The position numbers were made by a program, and so were the translations under genes. A stretch of DNA of 36,230 nucleotides from Deltaproteobacteria bacterium (GTDB lineage: Bacteria > Desulfobacterota > Desulfarculia > Adiutricales > Adiutricaceae). Position 1 is the stretch's first letter, and every line of letters starts with the position of its first letter. The notes under the pieces were generated by a model. It did not search any database. It saw only the letters and a list, made by a program, of their open reading frames with translations, and was not told the origin of the DNA. Positions 22,714 to 31,546 of the stretch are shown here, piece by piece. The stretch spans positions 1 through 36,230 of the forward strand of contig JAIRTO010000236.1 in assembly GCA_031254895.1 (NCBI GenBank), in the 5' to 3' direction.

Positions 22714-25506
22714 TCAGCCGCCGTACGAGGACAGTCTTGTCGTCGGAGTGCCTATGGAGCCCAAGCCCAGAAGGTCGAAGATGAGGCCGACCCGTCGGTC
22801 GTCGTAGGTGCTGGTGTAGACGAAAGAAAGGCCGTAGCATTGGGTGTTGTACGAAAGGGCGAAGTAGCTCTCCAACTCCTTGTTCTGCACGAAATCGAAT
22901 CGACTGGAAATGCTGGCCGTCCAGCCGTGAGTCAGGTTGAGATTTATGTCGCCTCGGACCTGACTGGTGTTGTTGGATTGGGTCGGCCCTTGTCTGAAGG
23001 TCGGATTGTCGTAGTCGTAGATGAGGGCCAGGGAGTCGCCTCTGGCGTCGGCCAGATTCATGGATATCTCATGGCGGGTGAATTTGCCGGCCCGACCGTC
23101 GTAGCTCGACAAGAGCCTGGTCGACACGCCCTGAGCCAGATTGCTCTCCACCTCGATTTCCAGAGGGCCTTGACCTTTGTCGAAATAGCCGGTGGTGTAG
23201 TAGCGGGCCCAGTCCTTGGCGGCCCATTGAATGTTCGAGGCGAATTCGTAGCTGGAATAGATGCCGATCTTCATGATTTCCTGATAGTCGGCGCCGATGA
23301 GCTGCCCTTGGGGGTCGTAGACGGGCGTTTTGGCGGTGAGGGAGTTCTTCAGTCCGTAACGCAGCGTCCGCCGCCGCAAGCGGCGATCGAGGAAATCGAA
23401 GTAGGGCAGATCGTCTTCGTCAGGCGCCTGAACCACTTCCAGAGACACGATCGGGGTGACCTGGTGGAGAGTCTGGGTTGCGGCTCCCGGCCCGAAGTCG
23501 TAGATCCTGCTCAGAGATGTGGAGAGCTCGACGTCGAAGGCGCCGGAAAGGTCGCTTTTGAAGCCGGAACTGTAGCGCAGGCCGGCTCCGGTCGGTCCGG
23601 TCCCTTCCGGGGCGTAGGCGGTCAGGCGGCTCGCGGCTTCCACTTTTAGATTCGCGAAAGAGCCCAAGTTGGCGTTCCAAAAGAGAGAAGGGGCCGCCGC
23701 CAGGCGATGACCGGTCTCCGAGATGTAGCTGTTGGCGTCATGACGGCGGGTGAAGAAGTCGTACTGGAGGTCCAGGCTGAGTCTGGGCCCCCGGGGGCTG
23801 CCGGGCATGGCGGGGCCTATCCCGAGCGGGCGGCTGACTATGTTGTACTGAATTTTGGGAAGATTTTGCAGAGTGTCTATATTTTTGCGGCGGTACAGAT
23901 CTTGATTGTAGGTGAGCGAGCCTCTGAGGTAGGTGTCCGAGCCGGCTTTCTGGGCGAAGAAGGTGGACAGCCGGGTGGGATCGAGCTCCTCGTTGACGGT
24001 TCGGCCGAAATATTGGGAGAAAAGTCTCTGAGAGTTGAAGAAGCCGTCTATGTCCGATCTGAAGGCGTAGAGATATAAGGGGTCGGAGACCAAATCCAGA
24101 TCCAAATTGAGATTCCAGCCCGCCGCGTTCCAGCTGTTTTGGGTGCGCAGCCAGTAGAGGTTTTTGGAATTGCGGGCGGGAGAGCCGAAGGAGCGGTAGT
24201 TGAATAAATTGTCCTGATCGTCCTTAAGGTAGGTGACGAGCCAAATGCCTTCGCCGGCGTCGAAATTGTAGCGGCCTTCCAAAGTCATGGCCAGGCCCCG
24301 GCTGGAGCGCCAGACCGGGGTGATGGTCAGATCGTAGTCTTCAGCCAGGTTCCAGAAAAAGGGCGCGGCGGCGAAAAAGCCGTCTCGTTTGGAGTTGGCG
24401 ATTTCCGGGATCAGAAAGCCGGTTTGCCTTTCGCCTTTGATGGGCGCGGCGAAGTACGGCATGTAAAACATGGGAAACCATTTGTTGCTGAAGCTTACGC
24501 CGCTGGCCGTGGCCAAGCCGCCCCGGTTGATCAGGAGGTTGCCGGCCTTGAGGCGCCAGGAAGGCTCCGGGCCGTCGCAGGTGGTGAAGACGGCTTCGTT
24601 GACGTATATGGTTTCGGCTCCTTGCCGTTCGATCACGTCGCCTTCGACGTAATAGTGGCCTTTGGGAAAAAAGGCTTTGCCGTCGTACAGCTTGGCCAGC
24701 TTAAGATCCAAATTGATGGCCGCTCTGGCGGCGGTGGCCGTGAAATCGGGGGTCGACATCTTCACTTCCCCGCTGATTTCCGCCGTTTGGGTCGGTTCGT
24801 GCCAAAGGGCTCTCTGGCCGGAGAAGACGTCTTGATCTCTGGTGATGACGACGTTGCCGATGAAGTCGATGCGTCTGGTCAGATTGTCGTGGCGGGCCTC
24901 GTCCGCTTCGATGACCACCGGGGACTGGCCGTCGTCTATTTCCAGCCTCACCCGTTCCCCAGGAGTCGGGGCGTCCGGAAGCGAATCCGCTCCGGAGGTC
25001 AAGTTGGAGCTGTAGTAGAGGGAAAGATCCGGGGCGGCCGCCGGAAAGGCTTCTTCAGGAAAAGGACCGGGCTGGGGGACGTCCTCGGGCCATTCGGCGA
25101 GGCCGTAGACCGAGGGCGAGAGCGTCGGACCGTCGGGCCCCGGGAAGTCGACGTCATTTTGACTTTGTCCTCTGGCGGCTATCGGATCGGCGGAGTCGGG
25201 CGGCGCGGCGGCTTCGGCCAGGGAAGGCCGGACGCCGAAGGCCTGAGCTTGGACCGGGGCGGAGGAGAAGAGAACCAGAAAAAGCGGGCCGAGAAGACAA
25301 AAAATGGAAAGAACGGAAAAAAGGGCGCGAGGCGAACCAAGAGAAGGAAGCCGGCGAGAAGGAAGCCGGCGGAAAAACCCGGGCGTCGATTTGCAGGACG
25401 AAGACGGCCGGACTGAGGGAAGGCCGACGACGCGTCGGCTCGGCGCCGCTTCGGCTCTTTGGTCGGCCGGCCGGAGAGCGGCCGCTTTTGGGGACGGGTT
25501 CGTCAA
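22714..25506 (-). CDS. lptD: LPS-assembly outer-membrane protein LptD
   Basis: LptD forms the outer-membrane channel that inserts lipopolysaccharide. This 930-residue protein has a hydrophobic signal segment at about 61-81 ending in AQA (cleavage near 88), then a low-complexity stretch to about 200. A periplasmic OstA/LptA-like beta-jellyroll follows (IEADEARHDNLTRRIDFIGNV, then WHEPTQTAEISG), then the signature region with TTCDGPEPSW, FPMFYMPYF and GFLIPEI. The remainder is a beta-barrel of alternating strands. The only in-frame start is TTG at 25506, with GGAG 5 nt upstream, overlapping the folC stop by the four bases TTGA. The result is an unusually long basic n-region (about 60 residues) before the hydrophobic core. 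An apparent longer frame reaching 26382 only shadows folC. Confidence 0.93.
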   Translation of the reverse strand: MTNPSPKAAALRPADQRAEAAPSRRVVGLPSVRPSSSCKSTPGFFRRLPSRRLPSLGSPRALFSVLSIFCLLGPLFLVLFSSAPVQAQAFGVRPSLAEAAAPPDSADPIAARGQSQNDVDFPGPDGPTLSPSVYGLAEWPEDVPQPGPFPEEAFPAAAPDLSLYYSSNLTSGADSLPDAPTPGERVRLEIDDGQSPVVIEADEARHDNLTRRIDFIGNVVITRDQDVFSGQRALWHEPTQTAEISGEVKMSTPDFTATAARAAINLDLKLAKLYDGKAFFPKGHYYVEGDVIERQGAETIYVNEAVFTTCDGPEPSWRLKAGNLLINRGGLATASGVSFSNKWFPMFYMPYFAAPIKGERQTGFLIPEIANSKRDGFFAAAPFFWNLAEDYDLTITPVWRSSRGLAMTLEGRYNFDAGEGIWLVTYLKDDQDNLFNYRSFGSPARNSKNLYWLRTQNSWNAAGWNLNLDLDLVSDPLYLYAFRSDIDGFFNSQRLFSQYFGRTVNEELDPTRLSTFFAQKAGSDTYLRGSLTYNQDLYRRKNIDTLQNLPKIQYNIVSRPLGIGPAMPGSPRGPRLSLDLQYDFFTRRHDANSYISETGHRLAAAPSLFWNANLGSFANLKVEAASRLTAYAPEGTGPTGAGLRYSSGFKSDLSGAFDVELSTSLSRIYDFGPGAATQTLHQVTPIVSLEVVQAPDEDDLPYFDFLDRRLRRRTLRYGLKNSLTAKTPVYDPQGQLIGADYQEIMKIGIYSSYEFASNIQWAAKDWARYYTTGYFDKGQGPLEIEVESNLAQGVSTRLLSSYDGRAGKFTRHEISMNLADARGDSLALIYDYDNPTFRQGPTQSNNTSQVRGDINLNLTHGWTASISSRFDFVQNKELESYFALSYNTQCYGLSFVYTSTYDDRRVGLIFDLLGLGSIGTPTTRLSSYGG

Positions 25507-26867
25507 TTTGACTCCACGGCCGGGGAACCGATCAGATAGGCTCGGGTTTCGCCGACGGTAAATAATGAGCCGCAGACCACCACCAGATCGGACGGTCCGG
25601 CGGCCGAGGCGGCGGCGGTCAAAGCCTCGGGTATGGTCGGGAAGAGGGCGTGGGGACATTTCGGAGGCCCCGCCGCTTCCGTCAATCTGGCCAAAAGAAG
25701 TTCGGGACTGGCCGCCCGGTGATAAGCCGGTCTGGTCAGATAAAGACGATCGGCCAGTTGCAGGACTGGGGCCAGAACTCCGCCGATGTCCTTGTCGGCC
25801 ATGACCCCGGTGATGAGATGGAGCTCCTTTTTGGGAACGGCGGCCAGAAGCTCGGACAGAGCCTTGGCCCCGTCGGGGTTGTGAGCCCCGTCCAGAATGA
25901 GAGGAGCCTTGCCCTTCGGCGAGGTCGGCGGCCAAGATTCCGGCTCGAAGGTCTCGGCCCGTCCCGGCCATTTGACCGAAAGCAGACCTTTTTCGGCCGC
26001 TTCCGGGGAGACGGGGAACGACGTCGATTCGAGGGTCTCGGCCATGGCCAGGGCCATGGCCGCGTTGTCGGCTTGATAGGAGCCGGCCAAAGCCAATCTG
26101 AGGTTTCGGAGATTCCACTTCGGCCCCGCATAATTTATGACTGTCCGGCCGCTGGGGGCGGTCTCGACGATCTCGACGCGGTAATCCCGTCCCAAAAGGA
26201 GACATTTGGGAACCTGGCATTCGGCGGCTTTGGCTTCCGCCGTCGCCAAGGCCTGGCCGGTCAGGCGTCCGCCCACGAAGGGGACTCCAGGCTTTATTAT
26301 GCCGGCCTTTTCCTTGGCGATGAGGTCGATGGTCGCCCCTAAATGTTCGGTGTGCTCCAGACCGACGTTGGTGATGCCGCATAAGACGGGAGAAATGACG
26401 TTGGTGGAGTCGAGTCTGCCGCCTAAGCCAGTTTCCATGACGGCCACATCCGTCTTCCGTCTCCGGAAATGCAACAAAGCCATGGCCGTGACGAACTCGA
26501 AAAAAGTCGGCGGCGAATCCGGGTCGGTGGCCGGCCAGATTTCTTCGCTCAAGGAGGCGACGTCCTCTTCGCTTATGTATTCCGAATTTATCTGGATGCG
26601 CTCTCGGAAAGTGATGAGATGGGGCGAAGTGTACAGACCGGTCTTATAGCCCGACAAACGCAGAAATTCGGTCAACATGGCCGCCGTCGAGCCTTTGCCG
26701 TTCGTGCCGGCCAGGTGAATCAGCTTGAGCTCCCGTTCGGGATGGCCCAGCTTGTCGAGGAGGCGTTCCATGGAATCCAGACCGAACTTCATGCCGAATT
26801 TCTGCAGCTCGAAGAGTCTGGCGATTATGGTTTGGTAGTCGGCGTGTTTGGCGGAGGTCATTTCCAT
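25503..26867 (-). CDS. folC: Folylpolyglutamate synthase / dihydrofolate synthase
   Basis: FolC adds glutamate to dihydropteroate and folates in the cytoplasm. The 454-residue enzyme belongs to the Mur ligase superfamily. It has the nucleotide loop GTNGKGSTAA at 54-63, the folate-binding omega-loop region with YTSPHL, ETGLGGRLDSTN, and the C-terminal DGAHNPDG that precedes the glutamate ligase domain. Length and motif order match bacterial FolC. Two ATG codons (26867 and 26861) are adjacent; a run of in-frame codons upstream to 27056 is low in similarity and not needed. Its TGA overlaps the TTG start of lptD, so the two are probably translationally coupled. Folate from this step supports the 10-formyl-THF used by the downstream AICAR transformylase. 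Confidence 0.94.
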   Translation of the reverse strand: MEMTSAKHADYQTIIARLFELQKFGMKFGLDSMERLLDKLGHPERELKLIHLAGTNGKGSTAAMLTEFLRLSGYKTGLYTSPHLITFRERIQINSEYISEEDVASLSEEIWPATDPDSPPTFFEFVTAMALLHFRRRKTDVAVMETGLGGRLDSTNVISPVLCGITNVGLEHTEHLGATIDLIAKEKAGIIKPGVPFVGGRLTGQALATAEAKAAECQVPKCLLLGRDYRVEIVETAPSGRTVINYAGPKWNLRNLRLALAGSYQADNAAMALAMAETLESTSFPVSPEAAEKGLLSVKWPGRAETFEPESWPPTSPKGKAPLILDGAHNPDGAKALSELLAAVPKKELHLITGVMADKDIGGVLAPVLQLADRLYLTRPAYHRAASPELLLARLTEAAGPPKCPHALFPTIPEALTAAASAAGPSDLVVVCGSLFTVGETRAYLIGSPAVESN

Positions 26868-27345
26868 TTCTTCAGTCGGCGGACGGCGCCCAAAAGGAGG
26901 CGGTCTGACGAAAGCCCAAAAAAAGCGTTCGAGCAAAAGCGCGATGGTCGGATGGCTTGAGGCGACGGTCAAGAGCCAAAAAAGCTTAAAAAAGGCGAAA
27001 GGCGGCCCGATTCGCCGTCGCGAACAAAAGTCCGCGATCTTAGGGCGAGAGGACAAAAAAAATCGGTCGTCCGCGCCCGAAGGAGTTCGTCGACGAACGA
27101 AAACAAGACGTTTTCTGTCAGAACGGAAAAATCAAGCGGGCCAGAAGGCGCAGAAAATATGAATAGCCCAACTGGATTGGGGCTATTTTAGATCAATTGC
27201 CGTCCCAAAACCAGTACTGGCGAGAAAAAACAGCCGAAAAACAGCCGGGAAACAACCAAAGAAGCGAAATCGAGGGGCGTCGGCCGCGCCGCCGCCCGCT
27301 CTCGCTCGCCTTGGGAGCGTCGGAAATTTAGGACGGAAATGAAGC
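26868..27345. other. Gap between uvrD-like gene and folC
   Basis: No gene is recognised. The gap holds the hairpin at 27162-27187 and presumably a folC promoter, which I could not identify. The sequence 26900-27140 is open in one frame upstream of folC but has no family resemblance. Confidence 0.4.
27162..27187. terminator. Putative terminator between uvrD-like gene and folC
   Basis: An 8-bp stem, AATAGCCC (27162-27169) with GGGCTATT (27180-27187), has a 10-nt loop. On the minus strand the trailing sequence is CATATTTTC, a poor T run, so termination efficiency is uncertain. Confidence 0.45.
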
Positions 27346-29649
27346 TCAATCGTTCGCGAGAACCAGTTTGGCGTACTGATACGTCAATTTTTTCTTGCCC
27401 GTCTGATCGAAATCGATGAACACATGGGGGCCGTCGACGTAAAGAACCACTCCATGGCCGAAGACGGAGTGTTTGATCCTTTGCCCTTTTTGAGGATGAA
27501 GCAGGGTTTCCGAGGGCTCGGCGGCGGCGGCCTTTTTCTTGGCCGGCTTTTTGTCGGCCATGAGGGGATGCGCTTTGCTCGGCTTTGAGGCCGGCGCGGC
27601 GAAAGGGGAACTGGCCGGAAAGTTGGGCGCGACGGAACGTAAGAACCGCTCGGTTTCGGACGGCCAGATTCGAGCCTCGCGGCGGGCGTTGGAACTGAAG
27701 AACCCGAAGTCGCGGCTTTCTTTGCCGTCGACGAAAAGCTGCGCGTCGCCTTCTTTCAGAAAGGACAGAAAGCGGCTGGGTTCGTTCGGCTCGTAGGAGC
27801 CGGGCGTGTTGATCGGCATGAACAGCAAGAGGCGTTCCCTGGCTCGGGTCACGGCCACGTACATCAGCCGGAGCTCTTCTTCGATGTCCTTGTCGCCTCG
27901 GCTGTAGGCCGAAGGAAATCGGCCGTCCACGGCGGAGATGATGTAGACCCTGCCCCATTCGAGTCCTTTGGCCGAGTGGACGGTGGACAGGGTCAGGTCG
28001 TTCCGCCCTCGTCCTTCTTCAGGTCCCGAGGAGACGGTGTTGGGCGGGTCAAGAGCCAGTTCGGCCAGAAACTGCACCAGATCGGCGGCTTCGGCGGCCA
28101 TGGCCGCCGCCTCGTTGATGTCGGACGCGCGGCTGGGGTAATCGTCAGGATATAGAATCGGCAGAAGTTCGGCATAGAACTTTTGGACAAGCTCGACTTG
28201 TCCGGCGATCTCGTCTTCCCATTCGGCCGAATGAACCTGAACCAGAAGTCGGGACAGAGCGGTCAGGGATTGTCTGGCTCTGGCGGTCAGTCTCGGGGTT
28301 TCGGGCAACAGATGATCGTAGTTCAATTTGCTGAAAGCGAACTCGATCGTCGACTCCACCCCTTTGGGACCAAGGCCGGGCTGGTGACTCAGGACGCGGC
28401 GGAGGCTCTGCTCGTCCCTCGGGTTGACGACCAGCCGAAGATAGCAGATGAAATCCTTGGTGTGGGCCATCTCCAGAAATTTGCGGCCGCCGAATTTGCT
28501 GAAAGGGACGCCGAGCTTGGTCAAGACAGTTTCCAGTTCGAAGGAATGGGCGGCGGCCCGAAACAGAACGGCCATGTCCGACAAAGGGATCCCTTTGTTC
28601 AGGTCGGCGAGAATCAGGTTGGCCACCGTTTCGGCTTCGGCGCGCGGATCCAGAACGGAGTAGACGGCCGGGGGAGAGCCGGCGGGGCGATTGGCTCGGA
28701 GGGTCTTTTCGAATTTGTCTTTGGCGATTTTGATCAATTTGTTGGCCACGTCGAGGATCTGCGGACAGGAGCGATAGTTTTCCTCCAGCTTCAGAATTTT
28801 CGCGCCCGGGAAGATGGCGGGGAAGTCCATGATGTTGCGGAAATTGGCTCCTCTGAAGGCGTATATGGACTGGGCCTCGTCGCCCACGGCGGTCACGTTG
28901 AGATGATCCCGACCCAAAAGATGGGTCAGTCTGGCCTGCGCGGCGTTGGTGTCCTGATATTCGTCGACCAGAATATGGGCGTACTGGCCGGCGATGACGC
29001 GGCGGACGTCTTCGTTTTCTCGGAGGAGCTTTTCCAGATTGATCAGGAGATCGTCGAAATCCATCTGATCGTTTTCTATTTTGTATTCTTTGTAAGCTTC
29101 GGCGATCCTCGAGATGGGCTTGACGAAATCGTCCAAGTGCTGAAACGAGGATTTGATCGTCGAGGCTATGTCCATATCTTTGTTGGCCGACTGGCTGATG
29201 ACGTTAAATATGGTCCCGCGTTTCGGAAAGCCCGAGCCCGCGTCGCCGACTTCAAGGGCTCTGATTTTGCCGACCAAAATTTCGGCGTCGTCTTGATCCA
29301 AGATGGCGAAACGGTTGGTGAAGCCTATGGTCGGAGCCCATTTGCGCAAAAGAAGGTGCGCGATGGCGTGAAAAGTGCCGCCGGACACTTCGCTGGCCCT
29401 GTCGCCCGCCAGTTCCGCGCACCTTTTCAGCATTTCGTTGGCCGCTTTTCTGGTGAAGGTCAAGAGAAGAATGGAGGAGGGCTCCAGCCCCTGATCCACC
29501 AGCCAAGCGACTCGGTGAACCAGCGTGCGAGTTTTGCCCGTCCCGGCCCCGGCCACGATCAACAGAGGTCCGCCCAGGTAGGTCGCCGCCTGATATTGGG
29601 CGTCGTTCAACAATTTTTTCAGATCTAAGCTGAAACCGAAAGGGAGCAT
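27346..29649 (-). CDS. UvrD/PcrA-type SF1 DNA helicase
   Basis: The 767-residue protein carries all superfamily 1A helicase motifs in order. Walker A GAGTGKT is at 34-40, motif Ia is TFTRKAANEML, and motif II is LVDEYQDTN. Motif III is GDEAQSIYAFRGA, motif IV YRSCPQIL, motif V TVHSAKGLEW, and motif VI YVAVTRARERL. The C terminus ends in a PcrA/UvrD-like tail with GQRIKHSVFGHGVV, which in PcrA contacts RNA polymerase. It should unwind DNA 3' to 5' during excision repair or replication restart. A Lys/Ala-rich linker precedes the tail. PcrA is the best guess, but UvrD and related Rep-type helicases cannot be separated by eye. It is encoded downstream of cobA-hemD with a 205-nt gap of tandem repeats. 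The ATG at 29649 has no strong ribosome-binding site. Confidence 0.9.
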   Translation of the reverse strand: MLPFGFSLDLKKLLNDAQYQAATYLGGPLLIVAGAGTGKTRTLVHRVAWLVDQGLEPSSILLLTFTRKAANEMLKRCAELAGDRASEVSGGTFHAIAHLLLRKWAPTIGFTNRFAILDQDDAEILVGKIRALEVGDAGSGFPKRGTIFNVISQSANKDMDIASTIKSSFQHLDDFVKPISRIAEAYKEYKIENDQMDFDDLLINLEKLLRENEDVRRVIAGQYAHILVDEYQDTNAAQARLTHLLGRDHLNVTAVGDEAQSIYAFRGANFRNIMDFPAIFPGAKILKLEENYRSCPQILDVANKLIKIAKDKFEKTLRANRPAGSPPAVYSVLDPRAEAETVANLILADLNKGIPLSDMAVLFRAAAHSFELETVLTKLGVPFSKFGGRKFLEMAHTKDFICYLRLVVNPRDEQSLRRVLSHQPGLGPKGVESTIEFAFSKLNYDHLLPETPRLTARARQSLTALSRLLVQVHSAEWEDEIAGQVELVQKFYAELLPILYPDDYPSRASDINEAAAMAAEAADLVQFLAELALDPPNTVSSGPEEGRGRNDLTLSTVHSAKGLEWGRVYIISAVDGRFPSAYSRGDKDIEEELRLMYVAVTRARERLLLFMPINTPGSYEPNEPSRFLSFLKEGDAQLFVDGKESRDFGFFSSNARREARIWPSETERFLRSVAPNFPASSPFAAPASKPSKAHPLMADKKPAKKKAAAAEPSETLLHPQKGQRIKHSVFGHGVVLYVDGPHVFIDFDQTGKKKLTYQYAKLVLAND

Positions 29650-29712
29650 AAAAAGTCTCGGATAATCGTCGGCGAAGGGGCGTTGGCGGCCAAGATCGAA
29701 AAAGGAAAGGAG

Positions 29713-29822
29713 CGCTTCGAGCTGTTTGGCTTCGAGGCGCCGGCCTCGAGGCGTCGACTTCGAGGCGTCGGCTTAGAGGCCGTCGACTTCAAGCTGTCGG
29801 CTTCGAGCTGCCGACTTCAAGA
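29713..29822. repeat. Degenerate 14-15-bp tandem repeat
   Basis: About eight units of the type GGCTTCGAGGCGTC / GACTTCAAGCTGTC follow each other between cobA-hemD and the helicase gene. Alternate units begin with GG and GA, suggesting a higher-order period near 28-29 bp. Confidence 0.65.
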
Positions 29823-29854
29823 AAATTTCGGCGGAGCCGGAACAAGTCGGAAAA

Positions 29855-31459
29855 TCAAGATGAACGCCCGTCGCCGGAGGTGAAGTAGTTTATGACCGCT
29901 TCGGTCAAGGCGGCTATGGTGGCCGTTTTGGCTTCGGCGACGACGGCGAAGCCGGCTTCTTCGGCGGCTTTGGTCGTAATTGGTCCGATGGAGGCGACGG
30001 GAAGCGACGAGCGTTCGGCCGGCGGGACGTGGGCGGCCAAACCCTTGGCCGTGCTGGCGCTGGTCAAGGTGGCCAGATCCGGCCGTCTGTTTCCGGCGGC
30101 CGAGGATTTTGAAGCTTCAGAAGTTTCTGAAGATTCCGAAGACTCGGAGTTTCGGCTAAAGGAAAATTCCACGTCGGGCCAGACTGGCGTCATTGTACGG
30201 TAAATGGGAATTAAGTCAATCTCGAAGCCGAGATCCGAAAGACTTTTCGGCAGAACGTCTCGACCTTCTTCCGCTCGGGCCAGAAGGCAGCGGCCCCGAG
30301 GCAGCTCTTGGAAAGACTTGATCAGTCCTTCGGCGATGAATTCTTCCGGCGTGAGGTCGGCTTTGAGGCCGAAGGCGGCCAAGGCTTTGGCGGTGCCCGG
30401 TCCCAGAACGGCTATGTTTAGGCCGGCCAAGGCGCGGCCGTCCCGGCCGCTTTCCAAAAGGGCCTCCATGAAAATGGAGGCGCCGTTGGGAGAAGTCAAA
30501 ATGAGGTGCTTGTAGTCGGAGAGCTCGTCGAAGGCGCGGAGCAGCCGGGGATTGGGGTTTATTTTTTCAATTTTGATGGCCGGCTTCTCGATGACGTCCG
30601 CCCCTAACTCCCGCAGAGCCCGGCTGAGTTCGCCGGCCTGCTCCCTGGTGCGGGTGACGAGCACCGTTCGGCCCCATAAAGGCCTGTCTTCGAACCAGTT
30701 GAGGCTCGGCCGCAAATTGACCGTCCGCCCCACCACCAAAAGGGCCGGGGCGCCGACGGCGTCGCGTTTGGCCAGAGCGGCGATGTCCTTTAAAGGGCCG
30801 GCGACGGTCCTTTGTCTGGGCGTGGTTCCCCATTGGACCAAGGCGGCCGGCGTGGCCGGATCCTTCCCGGCCGAAAGAAGATTTTGGACGATTTGCGGAA
30901 GATTCTCCGCCCCCATGACCGCGGACAACGTGCCCATGGCCGCGAGGGCCGCCCAGTCGTGGTCGGAGCGTTCCTTGCCCGGCTTTTCTCGGCCGGTCAT
31001 TATGACCGCCTGAGAAGACATGTCCCGGTGAGTCAGGGGGATGCCGGCGGCGGCCGCCGCCGCGACGGCCGAAGTGACCCCGGGAACGACTTCGAATTTG
31101 AGGCCGGCTTTTTTGAGCTCCAAAGCTTCCTCGCCGCCTCGTCCGAAAATGTAAGGGTCGCCCCCTTTCAAGCGGACGACCGTGTGGCCGGCTAGGGCTT
31201 CTTGAACCAGAAGAGAGTTTATCTCCTCTTGCTTGAGGGCGTGTTTCGGCCCGATTTTGCCTACATAGATTCGCCTGGCCGAGGCCGGAGCCAGATCCAG
31301 AAGGGCGGGGGCAGCCAGATGATCGTGCACGACCACGTCGGCCCGCCCCAGAAGTTCGGCTCCCCGCAAGGTCAAAAGACCCGGATCTCCCGGCCCGGCC
31401 CCGACGAGATAGACCTTGCCCGGAGCGATGCCGGCTTTATGTTCGTCGTTTTGGCTCAT
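29855..31459 (-). CDS. cobA-hemD: Fused uroporphyrinogen-III C-methyltransferase / uroporphyrinogen-III synthase
   Basis: Two enzymes of the tetrapyrrole pathway are joined in one 534-residue chain. Residues 1 to about 250 are SUMT (CobA), with VGAGPGDPGLLTLRG at 19-33, GGDPYIFGRGGEE at 99-111 and PGVTSA at 126-131; it methylates uroporphyrinogen III to precorrin-2, leading to siroheme, cobalamin or the alternative heme route. Residues about 263-534 are HemD, which cyclises hydroxymethylbilane to uroporphyrinogen III, with LILTSPNGAS and VLGPGTAKAL. A Ser/Glu-rich insert (about 434-456) interrupts the HemD part. The start is backed by GAGGAAGG just upstream. It lies 87 nt after hemC on the same strand, so the three consecutive activities are made together. 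This fusion is found in several Firmicutes and Deltaproteobacteria. Confidence 0.93.
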   Translation of the reverse strand: MSQNDEHKAGIAPGKVYLVGAGPGDPGLLTLRGAELLGRADVVVHDHLAAPALLDLAPASARRIYVGKIGPKHALKQEEINSLLVQEALAGHTVVRLKGGDPYIFGRGGEEALELKKAGLKFEVVPGVTSAVAAAAAAGIPLTHRDMSSQAVIMTGREKPGKERSDHDWAALAAMGTLSAVMGAENLPQIVQNLLSAGKDPATPAALVQWGTTPRQRTVAGPLKDIAALAKRDAVGAPALLVVGRTVNLRPSLNWFEDRPLWGRTVLVTRTREQAGELSRALRELGADVIEKPAIKIEKINPNPRLLRAFDELSDYKHLILTSPNGASIFMEALLESGRDGRALAGLNIAVLGPGTAKALAAFGLKADLTPEEFIAEGLIKSFQELPRGRCLLARAEEGRDVLPKSLSDLGFEIDLIPIYRTMTPVWPDVEFSFSRNSESSESSETSEASKSSAAGNRRPDLATLTSASTAKGLAAHVPPAERSSLPVASIGPITTKAAEEAGFAVVAEAKTATIAALTEAVINYFTSGDGRSS

Positions 31460-31546
31460 GAGGCCTTCCTCTCGTCTCCGCCCTGCGCCGTCTTCGTCTC
31501 CAGGCTCGTCGACTTTTCTTGAATCTGTCGGTTCTAAAAAAGGGGC

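Noticed and set aside
22438-23649. Plus-strand frame of 403 codons
   Set aside because: It is antisense to lptD and the repeat region next to it, and is produced by high GC content at third positions.
25507-26382. Apparent N-terminal extension of lptD of about 290 residues
   Set aside because: It lies within folC in another frame, is rich in Arg/Gly/Ser and has no homology. The TTG at 25506 with GGAG is a better start.
28183-29628. Long plus-strand frame of 481 codons
   Set aside because: It is antisense to the helicase gene, which has all SF1 motifs. The plus-strand translation has no family signature.
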